A DNA stretch of 64,000 bases from Undaria pinnatifida. Lineage: Eukaryota > Sar > Phaeophyceae > Laminariales > Alariaceae. The position numbers were made by a program, and so were the translations under genes. The notes beneath the pieces were generated by a model. The model saw only the letters and a program-made list of their open reading frames with translations, had not been told where the DNA came from and did not search any database. How positions within the stretch are numbered: position 1 is the stretch's first letter; each line of letters starts with the position of its first letter. Location of the stretch: contig JABAKD010000005.1 of the NCBI GenBank assembly GCA_012845835.1, forward strand, positions 7,320,655 to 7,384,654. Direction: 5' to 3'. Of the stretch, positions 1 to 9,899 are shown one piece after another.

Positions 1-93
1 CCCGAGGTTGATCTCGAGGAAGTCGGTGATACTGAAGTTGCGGTCGAACCTCGTCGACGTCTCCTGGTCCACTCCGAAGAACGAATCGTCGTC
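1..93 (-). CDS. Partial exon of an unknown protein family, cut by window edge
   Basis: Function not recognised. Read on the minus strand, an AG acceptor (reverse complement of 94-96) opens a frame that runs uninterrupted to position 1. It contains FFGVD followed by TRFDRNFSITDFL. The same 13-residue block, as TRFDCNFSITDFL, occurs on the minus strand near 53.7 kb. The two DNA copies differ mostly at third codon positions, as expected for sequence once selected as protein. The exon lies downstream of the lactone oxidase exons on the same strand, so it could be that gene's C-terminal exon, but the 53.5-kb relative has no oxidase sequence around it. A separate gene is equally possible. Confidence 0.4.
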
Positions 94-434
94 CTGTTAC
101 CGAAACATGTACTAGCGCTCAGAGGGAGAATTAATAACCCGTGCTTTATTGGCCTTACACAGGATCACAACAAAACAGATGAAATGCACGAACTGACGCC
201 CAAATAAAAATTCGCGGGCTCGTTTATAAATATCTTGGGGTGTTGGTTGTAATTCATTGTTTTTGCACAAGTCGGGCAGCTTTCTCATTATTGTTATTTA
301 TTGTTCCTTGGATAATAGCGTGGGAGAATACGGCTGGGCAGGGCTCGGAAAAAAACTCAGATCGGCCGTCCCCGATGCCTTGCTAACGAGACCCCCTCCT
401 CCCTCTTCTTTAGGAGTTGGGTTTACAAACTTAC

Positions 435-506
435 AGACTGACGTGTCCCTTGCCCTCCCCGTCGTGCCCATTGGCACTATTGTGGCGATGATTGCGGCCG
501 ACAATG
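435..506 (-). CDS. Possible additional exon of the lactone oxidase gene
   Basis: On the minus strand a GCAG acceptor and a perfect GTAAGT donor bracket 72 bp. In the one suitable frame it encodes a stretch containing IVPMGTTGRARDTSV. Lactone oxidases of this type often have a Gly-Thr-Thr-rich segment before the C-terminal substrate-binding part, so this may be the next exon after 1695-1782. No family motif proves it. The preceding exon ends in phase 0 while this one would start in phase 2, so an exon would be missing between them. Confidence 0.25.
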
Positions 507-1024
507 CTGCATTTCGATATACAAAGTTAGGTCATCAGTGTACTCGTTCGTAGTGTACATATATGGACTTTAGAGACCATAATCCAACACGCCCTCTTGA
601 TGGAAGGCAGTCGCTTGAGAAGCGGTAAAAATGTTAGAACTGACCTAGAAGGTGAACGTTCGGGTAACCATCTTTTCCTGTAGTGTGCGACGAACATACA
701 ACGCGCATGCTTTGCACCATAAGAGGACGATCAATGGCCGCCACGGTCAACCAAAAATAACTCGATATGTACTAAAGCGGTGCTAAACCTCATGGATGCC
801 GATAGCAATCCGCGCAGCAGGATATTGATAGCTACGGCTAACTACGATCTTGTGTGAGTTGATGGTCGGCGGGCTCTCCAGAAACACAAAATAGGCGCTT
901 AGCTTTTGACGCGGTCGAACTAGAAACCCACATTCGCTCTTAATACGTATACAACCAACTTGCGGTTGAAAAACGCTGTGGAGAGGGAGGGATCGGAGAG
1001 GTCGGGCGGTCTCTTTGGCGGTAT

Positions 1025-1269
1025 AGTCATCCCACAGTAGTGTTGCAGCAGAAAGTCCCTGAGCTCCTCACTTGAGGAACTCAATATCTCACCCGAACAT
1101 TGACTTCGAAGACATTCGTTCGCACAACCCAACCAGGCTTCTATGCCTTAGTCAAAAAAGATAATGTACTCGTGAAATTACTTCATTGTCCGGCAGTTCC
1201 TCACATGAGGAGCTCAATCGCCCAGGGACTTCTTGTCGAAAAAGCTGCAACCCCTACCGTGGGATGACT
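1025..1269. mobile_element. MITE-like element, copy A
   Basis: Non-autonomous element of about 245 bp. Its ends are inverted repeats, AGTCATCCCACAGTAG on the left and the complement of AGTCATCCCACGGTAGGG on the right. Inside are two short palindromes built on GAGCTCCTCA / TGAGGAACTC. Three relatives of similar size lie at 2031, 12472 and 35122. No transposase is encoded, and a target duplication could not be fixed. It lies downstream of the oxidase exon at 1695-1782. Confidence 0.65.
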
Positions 1270-1694
1270 TGTTAACCGAAAAACATGTTAGCGTTGTTGA
1301 CGTTGATTCTCCTAGGCTCGGGGGAAAGGAGGACTGCTGAGGATGCGATATGAACCAACTGACAAGTGGGTTGTTGTCGCCGCCTTTTGTCGTTTTCAGG
1401 GCAACGTCCCGTCTGTGATGTTTTATGCTGGTACACTCTACCTATCTTTTTCATCGGAAAATGGAGAGCGTCTGCGCACTGCAGTTATGACGTTCTTTGG
1501 TTGACCGATTGGACGCAGCTGGTTGTACACGGGGGAAGACTCTGACTAGTGTGGTCGGGCATTATAGGTCTAGGGTTATGCATATAAAAAGTCGGCTGCT
1601 GAAGTCTCTGGAACATTTACAACCAAAGAGGAAGAAAATAAAACGGTGTTGACAATCGTCGAAAGCAGGCACCACACCATCGATTGGGTTTCAC

Positions 1695-1782
1695 CTTGGA
1701 GATGGCATTATCTGTACGGTTGAACGTCTTCATGGAGCAGACGTCGTTGTACTCGTCCCATGTTTGGTCCTCGAACTGTTTG
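1695..1782 (-). CDS. Lactone oxidase exon: TWDEYNDV/FNRTD segment
   Basis: Acceptor CAACAG and donor AAG|GTGAAA bracket 88 bp. The frame gives KQFEDQTWDEYNDV, then KTFNRTDNAIS. In the family this acidic, aromatic stretch directly follows the EIFYFP region. The exon supplies one base that completes the Ser codon left open by the exon at 3962-4166, so the two join in phase across a 2.2-kb intron. It ends in phase 0. Confidence 0.7.
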
Positions 1783-4700
1783 CTGTTGGGCGATGTCAAC
1801 AAACAAAGGCGACAACGGCGGCGATTGCGCACGGAGAAGGAGGATTGGATGCCTTTCATATGAGCGCGTCGAAACGATTTGATCCGATGGCCCGGGGAAC
1901 ATACGAGGGATACTACCCGACGGGTCTTGGCTGCCACACGGCACGAATCGCTAAGAAAACCTAAGATATCAGACATACATAATAGAGGCATTACCTCCAC
2001 ACCGACATGCACCACACCCGTTAACATGGGAGTCATCCCACGGTAGGGATTGCGTTTATTTAGGCCAAAAAAAGACATACCTCTTGCCGGTTGAGCTCCT
2101 CAAGTGAGGAACTACCGGTTGGTCCGATACTATTACGAGTATGTTTGTTTTAGCACTAGCATGTAGAGAGCAATGGTCGGATGGCACGAGCGAATGCCTT
2201 CGAAGTCACGGTTTTCGTCAGATTTTGCGTTCTTTACGTTGGGAGCCCAGGAACGTCTGCGCTGCACCCCAAGCGTGAGATGACTTATAGACGGCGCGGA
2301 CAAGGGGAAGGGCTGTCCCGCTCTGGCGGGGAAACCCTAAGCACACCCTAGGGCCCTTAGAGTAGGCTATATCCCTACTTCCAGTGAACCTCAACACTAG
2401 CATCTTTTGATGAAAGCGGCGTTCTCTGAAGGAGGGCGGAGGATCGCAGAACGAGCATGTACTCACGCGACAATATCGTAGAGTGTAGTGCGTTAGAATA
2501 AGGACAAGCAACTAAAAACGTCGATATCGCGAGCAGCGGCAATCCAACAGAACAGGTGGTTCAGCTTCAATGCTGAAGCAACGCCCTACGACTACCAAAA
2601 CAACCAATAGTGGTAGTAATTGTAGTGGCGTTACTGATGGGGGGTGGGAGGGAGCGGCGGGGAACGGGGGAGAAGATGGAGGGGCCTGAGGTTGAGGAGG
2701 ACGGGGGATTAGTGCGACGGCGATTTTATCATTGTGCATGCCTATGCATTCCTTACAGTGGTGCAACAACGATGGTCATTATCGCGATCGTGACCAAGGC
2801 TAAAAGGGTTGCGATGACGGTTACAATGACGGTTGCGATGACGATGAACGACCAACGACGACGATCACGGCCGAGAAAACGCTGACGCAACACTGGAGTT
2901 TTCTCTGTATCATAAGCTAATCACCTAATAATTTCATGGGCCCTAAACTGCGTCCGATGCTTTTTGAGTTTTTTGTAATCGAATTAAGCGGCGTTTAAAA
3001 AGCCTAAAAAATCTAATCAACATTTGCCAAGTCGAGCAGATGGGCGAACGGCCTGAAAAAAGAAAGTCAGTCCCAAAATGACCGTACTTGCCCTTAATGC
3101 GGGGCACTGCGGGGCAACAAAAAAAACCGATTAATCGTTCTCGCCATCACTCAATCCTGATGCTAGGTACTCCCAAGCCTTGACGAATGCTTCTCTATCG
3201 TATTTTACGTCCGGCTCCAACGTTCCCGCTGTCTGCCGCATAATTGACCTGTAATGGCGTACAGTCTACAGTGAAGTCTTTTTCGCCTAAACTGAGGAGT
3301 GTTTGGTTGTAAGCCTGCAATAGACTTTGCCACACTCTCTCCAACGTGCCAGCGTCGTACTTGGCGTATTGCTCGAAGATAGTATTAACCATCTCCTCTA
3401 TCAAGCTGGCGTTCATCCCCCATACCTCAGACTTGATATGTGCAAGTGCCCTCGAATTGCCCAGCGGAATGACCATTGCGATCTCTACCACTATAGCGTA
3501 GCGGTGACCCAAACATAGGTCGGCACCACGTTCGGGGCGGGGGGGTGTTGCAGGTTGGGTTCATAGTGTTGTGTCGTCTATGTGCAGGACGGGAGGGACG
3601 TGTAAGGTACAGCTTTCTCACTTTCGGATGTTTTTCGAGAATTGTCAAACATCTAAAAAACACTTGAAACAAATGCCGAAAAATCCCAAAATTTGGGGAG
3701 AGGTTTTGAGCCAACTTTGTCAACATCTTCGCATAATATATTCTTCTTATTTTGTTTTTTTCACAATACCAAGTAACATCAAGTACGTCATCTTTAACGC
3801 CGCCGTTGGGGCGCTACAACCTGCGCCCCATATGTTGACTCACTCATGATACAGAAGAAGTATACATGTATCACGCAAAGCATTTGCAACGGAGGCACAC
3901 CGCGGCTCTCTCGCACACACGGGAAAGGGCTATTAACGATACGAATTCGATGCCCGTTCACCTTAAGACGTTGGAAATGCCCAGACTGGAGGCGGGAAAG
4001 TAGAAAATCTCCGCGGCGTAGTTGTCGTTCCACAGGTCCAGCAACGGGTTGGCGCTCCCCCCGGTCCCCGGCAACTTTCCGTGTCCAAGGAAGATGTCCC
4101 GTGCGCGGCACTTATGGTCGGTCACCCGAACCGCAGTACGTGCGGCGTCCAGTTGGAACGTAAATGCTGCGGGTGCACACGGCCGCAGAAAACCCACGGA
4201 AACGATGAAGCAAGCGGAGGCTGCAGGCTAGGGCGAATGCTATGGCAGAGGTGCACATTTATTTTCTGAGGCTCCCCACTTTTCGGAAATAATTTCGTCG
4301 AAACACAAATGTCTCACCTATCATGAGTCGTATTTTGTGAAACATAATTTATCTACGGATTCAGAACGATTGGGGCATCTTAGGTGGAACCTACAGTATT
4401 TAATTTGGCGACGATGGAGGGCGACGAAGGAGGTTTCCTCGATCGACCGACGCGTGTGTGAAAAATACGTAATACTTCCGACAGCACGAACCATGCTTAA
4501 CGCTCAACACCACGGCCTTGCTCGGCTAGTATGCATGCTCGTTCTTGGAATATGAATTCTGAACTCCATACATTCTGAAGCATGTGCTTGTTGTGAAAAG
4601 ATGACCAAGCGATAAATTCGCCCGCTCTGGTCACTCTCTCTTGTTTTCTCTGCTTTTTTTCTTCTCTTCTTCGTTTCCGCATGTGAGCGCCTTTTCTTCC

Positions 4701-7700
4701 TATCTCGTTTCTCCCGTCATCACAAGAGTTCTTCACAGTTACTTGGTGCCAACTCTGCATCTCTTCTCACAGAGACAGAGCTTCGACACTCAATGTTTCG
4801 ACACCCACATACGGTAACCCCGAGGAGGCCGAAGTGGACGATCGATTGTGCGAATTCCTCGGGGTTGTCTTCCCTGCTGAAGTTCACGTGAGTTCCGTCC
4901 CACGTGATGATGCCAGTCTTGACGACATAGTCGCAGATGGTCTGACGAAACGCAGCACAAAGTCAAGGGAGACCGCTGAAATAGTAAATATCTAGTACCA
5001 GGTGCTAGGGTAGGCAAGAGGGAACCCTTTACATTGTGCTGGTCCTGGTTGTTCGCGCTGCTTGCGGCGCACAAGTAAGTGGTAAACCCTAGGTGGTCAA
5101 GCCTATGTCACGCGCCAATGCGGTATCCCTGCAGCGTTGCTACAACCACGTCGTGCAGGGGCAACGCCTAAACCATGTCGTACGGGGTAGTCTCGTTGTT
5201 GCACGATACACGCGAGGGGGGCTTAGCCTCGTTTCAATCGGCCTGTGCGGAGGTGTCGCCCCTATCGGCTCGTTGTATAAAAAATGCGACTGTCTGGCAA
5301 GGCAGGCGCCTCTCACTGCGCATAACTCTGGGGATTAGGGATGTTGTTTTTTGCGCCTTGGACAGTGAAGTGTACCCCAAATTCACCATAAGTAAATGAG
5401 CCCGACCATCACGAAGCTGTTGTTACAACATATGCCACGATCGCTACGTACTTTAACGTATCGCGAATCAAGACCTTCCTTGCGGTGGGGGCAACAATTC
5501 CTTGCCTGAGTTTTGCCTGTGCCGTGGCAGGCGGAGTTGACGAGGCCTCCGTACGTTACCGTTTCTGTGTTAGCGTCGGACGGCAGGGACATTCCCCTCC
5601 ACTCGCCCCTGAGGCGGCACTCAAAAGACGCAAACGACATGAGTAAGGATGTTGGCTGCACCCTGGTACCGTGTGTCCACGGCAATGACGGCAGAGTGAG
5701 CGGGGCATCATCGACGTGCACGCCCGACGGGTAAATATTGCAATGGGTGAACATAAGCATGCACATCTGAAGGACAAACACAAACACCAGTTCAACGGTT
5801 GAACTAAACTCGATGTAGACATCGTTCGCCACGACGGCCCGACAATGCACTTGTGCGAAACTCCACCAAACGCAGCGTCGAATGCTTGAGAACATCAAAC
5901 GCCTTCCCATGCAACAAAGCATCATGATGGGTGTGGATGACATACATACAGGTTATTATCTGGCCCCAGGCTCCGTGAAGCGACCAACCGTATAAACGAG
6001 GGCTATCGTCCGACAGGGTTATCTGAACAAGCATGTCTTGCTACGTGTTTTCGCTAGCCACTCCTGAGAATGCATGGATTGCGTGTGCTACTAGTTTTAT
6101 GGCTGCTATTGCAGTCCCAAGGTATTGAAAGAAAGGCCAAGAAACCGCCGTTTAGCGATATCGTCTTCCTCGGATGCGGAACTAAATGAATGCCAACTGA
6201 CGGGGCTATGGTCTCCCTCGGATTGGAAGTTTCACAGTCTAGACGAATTACGGCCAGTGGTAACAATTCGGTTCCGCTCACCTTTCTTTCGAATCGCAAA
6301 ACGTCGCTAGCTGGCCGGTCGTTACTCCGGGTCCGATTGTAACCTGTCCGCAGGACGGTTTCTTTTTTAAGCGATTGATAAGCCGTTGGAGTCATAAACA
6401 GGGTTGGTTAGCAGCAGGAAGCAGAGGGACCGAGAAAAAAACACAAAAGCGTTTGTCGCAGCCACGCCAAGCATCTGGACACGCTTTTCTCTACAGTAAG
6501 TAGCTGCGCAGGACCTGATTGAGGTGGAACCACCAACCACCCGAAGAGACATGCTGGCGGCGTCAACAGCATATCAAGGCTATGGCAGGAGGGGGACACC
6601 CCCATTGGCCGAATTTGAGGCACTATCAATAGCACGAGTGAGTCTGTACCTCACTGAAAAAAGTCTTTACGCAAAGTTTAAGCGCAGCGTGGCTTACCAT
6701 TCCACTGCTGATTCATGTCTCAGAATGAAAAGAGCACTACCACTGGTATAGCTTAAGGTCACACAGGAACAGGGGGGCCACTCGCGCGAGCGACCTCGAG
6801 CCATCGTGAAAAATGGTCCCACAAATGTGACGCTCCTACCGTCGCCTTGGTGAGGAGTAGTCATTAGCCATTAGTAGTCATTAGTACCGATTCTCTCTGC
6901 GAGGGTCGTTAGCCGGACTTCGCATGTTCGCTTTGCTGAGCGGGCCAGCCGGCGTCAGCGCTACTGTACGATGGGCGGTCCTTTGGTGAGTTTTGCTTTG
7001 CTGGCTGAGGTGCATGATTTTCGACAGATTGATCGACGAAGAAAACCGAAACAGCAACAAACCGTCGGAGGCCAGAGGGGGGTGAGGGCGGCCAAATCAA
7101 CATGCGCCACGACATTAGCCTGGCCCCTTACAGAGCATTGCCGTCCCGGTGTGGTGGCAATTCGACACCTTCCCTGCACCGCCTTGAGAAGGGGCCATGG
7201 CGTGGTTGCCCTTGCCTCAGGATTTTGTAGTACGAGACACGGGCCCAATGGGGTCTGTACGAAAGGCAACATTCCTATGGTCGGCAGAAAGAAAAACTCG
7301 CGTTGCTACATTGCTACAGGCGGGGTAGGGGTGCCTTCGGTAAGCAAAAGAGCTTCCTCAAAACCGCTGATGCCGATTTCATTGCTGCTGCTACTGCTAC
7401 TGCTGATATGCTATTTATGTTTGGGCGTCTCTGGCGAGTCAATGCATGTTTTTTTGGTTGTACGGCATTTTCGCCCCCGGGTTTCGTGAGGTATTGTAAC
7501 AACAAGCGGTCCCAGATCATCACCTGGGTTGGGTTCTTGGTAGCGCTCCAAATGATCTTGTTGAGCCCCCTGGTGTCCAGCAGCCAGGCACCGTTGTCGG
7601 CGAACAGGGAGCTCCACGAGTGGCTTGCGCCCATGCACCGAACGCTGGGCGTTGAAGACATCCCCCTCGCCTGACGGGTACACACCACATACGGTAAAGG

Positions 7701-9047
7701 CATTCTATCATACGTGCAACACCCATCATTCATTGTTTTGCTCTATTTGGTTTGTTTCGCTTCGTTTTACGTTTCTTGTGTGCACACAAGCTATTTCCAA
7801 TGCGTTCTTTTGCTGAACCTTACGTCACGCAACATCCTTCTTCCCTTTGTCCATGCCTATTTCCTGCCCCTTGCATGTTTTTCAAGTTGTGGGTTTAATC
7901 AACGCCTCGTCACTCCTTCCGCTCGCCGATATTCATCGCTCGGTCTTGATTAAACTGAGCTCGAGCTGCCTGAGCAGATGTCGCCGGGGTGGTTGGTCAA
8001 CTTCGCCCTCGCGGAAATGCATGCATTCGACGAACGCAACGGGCCAGCTTTAATCGCGTGTTTTCTCGCAATAATAGGAGTTTTTCGTGCCGTAGCTCCT
8101 CGAGCTTTGCCATCGCCTTTCGCAGACGAGCGTCGTGTCGCGTTGAAACTGTTATCGAAAACTCATAGAAGACGAACTACTATTAATAGCTCACCGGGCC
8201 TACGAGGAGAGCTAATTCGCTCGATATGCCATCGACTTCCCTCACGCAGAAAAGGTGTTTTTTTTTTTTAATTTTGTCCGCAAACTAACGCTGGAATGCG
8301 AGTTATGCTGGGCCAGTGATAGCCCGTTCAGCACAACGGTGAAGCACAAGAGTTCGGTCGACAGGAGCGCAGCGCAGAGTTGAGAGAGGGCGCTCAAGAA
8401 GTGAAGGAACGCCGGAACCACCTGAACCGCTTTGGACTTGGAGGGGGTGGCACCGTCAAGAAGTCCTCAGGGGTGAAAACCGGCTCTGAACTTGTATCTT
8501 GCCCAAGTGTACCATCCATCCAGTTTCCACATGCCGTCACTTCTACGCGAGCTGACTTAATTCCCGTCCCATTCGCTCTGCATGGGAGTTGTCCCCTCGG
8601 GAACAACGGACAACTATTTCACACCCCCGTGGTGGATCTCGACTACCTGGTAGATGCTTTCAATCTACCTCGGCCAAACAAGTGAGGTCAAGCGCATAAT
8701 AGGATGGATGCCAGCAAGGATATACACCGAGCGCTTACAACATGCAGCAGCCCTGTTGCGATGGAGGCTAAATGTTTCCAATCGAACGAGAAACGGAGGC
8801 AATTTCCAAACTCACATATATATGCGTGCGCCGTGGTCGTAGGTAAACAGAGGCGTTCTTCTAGGCGGGCGATGTGACAATCCCAAGATCCCTAAACGCG
8901 TACTCAATCCCCCACGTACCTTTGCAAGAATTCTCTTCACACGCCAAATAGACGTCGGCCGCAGTACCTTGGCAGGAGCCGTTTGGACAGAACCAGCCCA
9001 GTTTTTGAACTCCCCGACCTTGCTTACGGCGCGAAACTCTTGATCCT
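1695..9047 (-). CDS. Sugar-1,4-lactone oxidase (FAD-linked, ascorbate-type), multi-exon gene
   Basis: Aldonolactone oxidases oxidise L-gulono-, L-galactono- or D-arabinono-1,4-lactone, with FAD bound by a PCMH-type domain; the product is ascorbate or an analogue. Six exons were found on the minus strand: 8920-9047, 7524-7670, 5506-5608, 4813-4941, 3962-4166 and 1695-1782. In order they give the N-terminal NWAG...VLRPTS segment, the FAD motif VRCMGASHSW, VTYGGLVNSACHGTG, VHFGLLGVT, LWNDNYAAEIFYFP and WDEYNDV...FNRTD, which is the family order. No exon contains a stop or frameshift. Phases agree at the 1/2, 3/4 and 5/6 junctions. At least one exon between 7524 and 5608 and a small one between 4813 and 4166 seem to be missing; the start codon and the C-terminus were not found. 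Introns hold a MITE and a Tc1/mariner remnant. Substrate cannot be told. Confidence 0.8.
2031..2285. mobile_element. MITE-like element, copy B
   Basis: Second member of the AGTCATCCC family, about 255 bp. Its left end is AGTCATCCCACGGTAGGG; the right end is a diverged CTGCACCCC...TGAGATGACT. It contains the family palindrome GAGCTCCTCA AGTGAGGAAC and the internal segment with ATTACGAGTAT and TGGTCGGAT that is also in copies C and D. It sits inside the 2.2-kb intron of the lactone oxidase gene. Confidence 0.65.
3131..3530 (-). pseudogene. Tc1/mariner-type transposase C-terminal remnant
   Basis: Read on the minus strand, an open stretch contains WGMNASLIEEMVNTIFEQYA, then YDAGTLERVWQSLLQAYN. 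After a frame change, GTLEPDVKYDREAFVKAWEY runs to a TAA stop at 3131-3133. This matches the layout of the C-terminal tail of Tc1/mariner-like transposases of protists and oomycetes: a helical block, then LERVW.SL..., then a conserved G.L...V..D segment. No DDE catalytic region is recognisable upstream, and the frame change breaks the tail. It is a dead fragment lying inside an intron of the lactone oxidase gene. Assignment rests on motif layout alone. Confidence 0.5.
3962..4166 (-). CDS. Lactone oxidase exon: VRVTDHKC...WNDNYAAEIFYFP
   Basis: Acceptor CACCCGCAG and donor AAG|GTGAAC bracket 205 bp. The frame gives TAVRVTDHKCRARDIFL, a Gly/Pro-rich turn, then LLDLWNDNYAAEIFYFPASS. The WNDNY..EIFYFP block is among the most conserved parts of D-arabinono- and L-gulono-type lactone oxidases, in the substrate-binding half. 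The 3' phase matches the next exon at 1695-1782. The 5' phase does not match the exon at 4813-4941, so a small exon or another boundary has been missed. Confidence 0.75.
4813..4941 (-). CDS. Lactone oxidase exon: end of the FAD-binding domain
   Basis: Acceptor TTTCGTCAG and donor ACC|GTATGT bracket exactly 43 codons in phase 0-0. The product begins TICDYVVKTGIITWDGTHV and ends EFAQSIVHFGLLGVT. This is the usual close of the PCMH-type FAD-binding domain: a T.SD.V....I..DG strand, then ...V..LGLLGV. It joins in phase to the CHGTGKTQ end of the exon at 5506-5608. Confidence 0.75.
5506..5608 (-). CDS. Lactone oxidase exon: VTYGGLVNSACHGTG, GC-AG intron donor
   Basis: After a CTCAG acceptor the frame gives RGMSLPSDANTETVTYGGLV, then NSACHGTGKTQ. 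This is the FAD pyrophosphate-contacting part of the family (normally LPS....ETVTYGG..S.GCHGTG). The best 3' boundary is ACTCAG|GCAAGG, a GC donor in otherwise consensus context, and it joins in phase 0 to the exon at 4813-4941. An exon covering the usual VEAG...DL segment should lie between this one and 7524. An open stretch at about 5690-5775 reading GVHVDD is a candidate, but its phase does not fit. Confidence 0.7.
7524..7670 (-). CDS. Lactone oxidase exon: N-terminal FAD motif
   Basis: Acceptor CCCGTCAG and donor CCCAG|GTGATG bracket exactly 49 codons in phase 0-0. The product holds VRCMGASHSWSSLFADNGAW followed by LLDTRGLNKI. G.GHSW..L is the FAD-binding fingerprint of the PCMH superfamily, and D...LN.I is the following strand. 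In most members with covalent FAD, the His in this motif carries the flavin. The 5' junction to the exon at 8920-9047 reads ILAK|ARGM in phase. Confidence 0.8.
8010..8149 (-). other. Coiled-coil-like open stretch in a lactone oxidase intron
   Basis: After an AACAG acceptor the minus strand is open and encodes ARLRKAMAKLEELRHEKLLL and then RENTRLKLARCVRR, a leucine- and charge-patterned helix. No family is recognised. Lactone oxidases have no such coil between the two flanking exons, and those exons join in phase without it. It may be an alternative exon, part of a nested gene, or chance. Confidence 0.15.
8920..9047 (-). CDS. Lactone oxidase exon: N-terminal NWAG...VLRPTS segment
   Basis: Acceptor GCTTGCAG and donor AAG|GTACGT bracket about 128 bp. 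The frame gives VGEFKNWAGSVQTAPAKVLR followed by PTSIWRVKRILAK. This is the family's N-terminal block (F.NWA......P..V..P.S...V..I...A). An alternative acceptor 15 bp upstream would lengthen it slightly. No initiator Met is in frame, and a TAG lies upstream, so a 5' exon must lie above 9.05 kb. The minus-strand reading frames at 9.5-9.9 kb are candidates, without family support. Confidence 0.7.
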
Positions 9048-9899
9048 CTGCAAGCTTGTCACCTGAACCAGACCCTACGGATGAGCGTGCGAATGTAACT
9101 CCGTCAGGTCCACCCTCTTGTGCGTCACGCTAGACGATAACACGCTTTGGGCACTAATCTTGGGGGGACGGCATCCTGCTGCAGGGGTTGGTGGGCTTCC
9201 GTAACGCTTTCACTTTAATCTTCGCCGTGGTGAAGCACGTGCCTGCGACGATAGAGAAGCTAAAGCTCCAGAGGTCGCGTTGGGAAACGCGGGACCATCC
9301 CGTCGTTTTTTTTCTTCTTCCTGAAGTGTGCGCGTGCCGAGGTCAGTAAAGCGCGAATACAGTTGACCTTGTTTCGCGCTCGGGTGCGCTCGGCGATATT
9401 GACCGGTGTACGGATCAGCGCTGTTGCCAACCAACCACCCAAATACACAGCGTATGCTTGTACAAATGATCGTTTTTTACTATCTAGAGAGGGCAGGGCA
9501 GTCACTGTCACTATCGCTCACTTCTCCCCCCCCGTGGCTGGGTTCTTCCCTAACGTTGAACGTTCTGGCATGGTCAACAACTGCCGCTTCTGATGCTTCC
9601 ACACCAACGCTGCCCAAAGAATTTTGCATTTACCTTTACGACGGGCGGCAGTCCAGCCACAAAGCTTGCCCCCAAGGCTGGTCGACACGACTGCAAAAAG
9701 AAAAAACATACGGCAAGATGGTGGAGAGAGGCGCTGGGGGTGCTGCAGTGCTGAACAAATGAAAGCACAAAGGGCGGTATCGATCTTGCCCCAGTGGCAA
9801 CAAGTGCTCCCGTCTGGCAGCAGTTCAACGAGCTTTGCCAAACCTTCTTTATATTTTTGGCGGCCGGCTCTACGACACATGCTGGGCGGCGAGGTGCAA

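Noticed and set aside
3195-3512. Further C-terminal exon of the lactone oxidase
   Set aside because: Family order and spacing do not fit, while the exons on either side join in phase without it; the motifs fit a Tc1/mariner transposase tail better.
5690-5775. Lactone oxidase exon reading GVHVDDAPLTLPSLPW
   Set aside because: Attractive by sequence, but its end phase does not fit the exon at 5506-5608, which already covers the LPSD segment; left as a candidate only.
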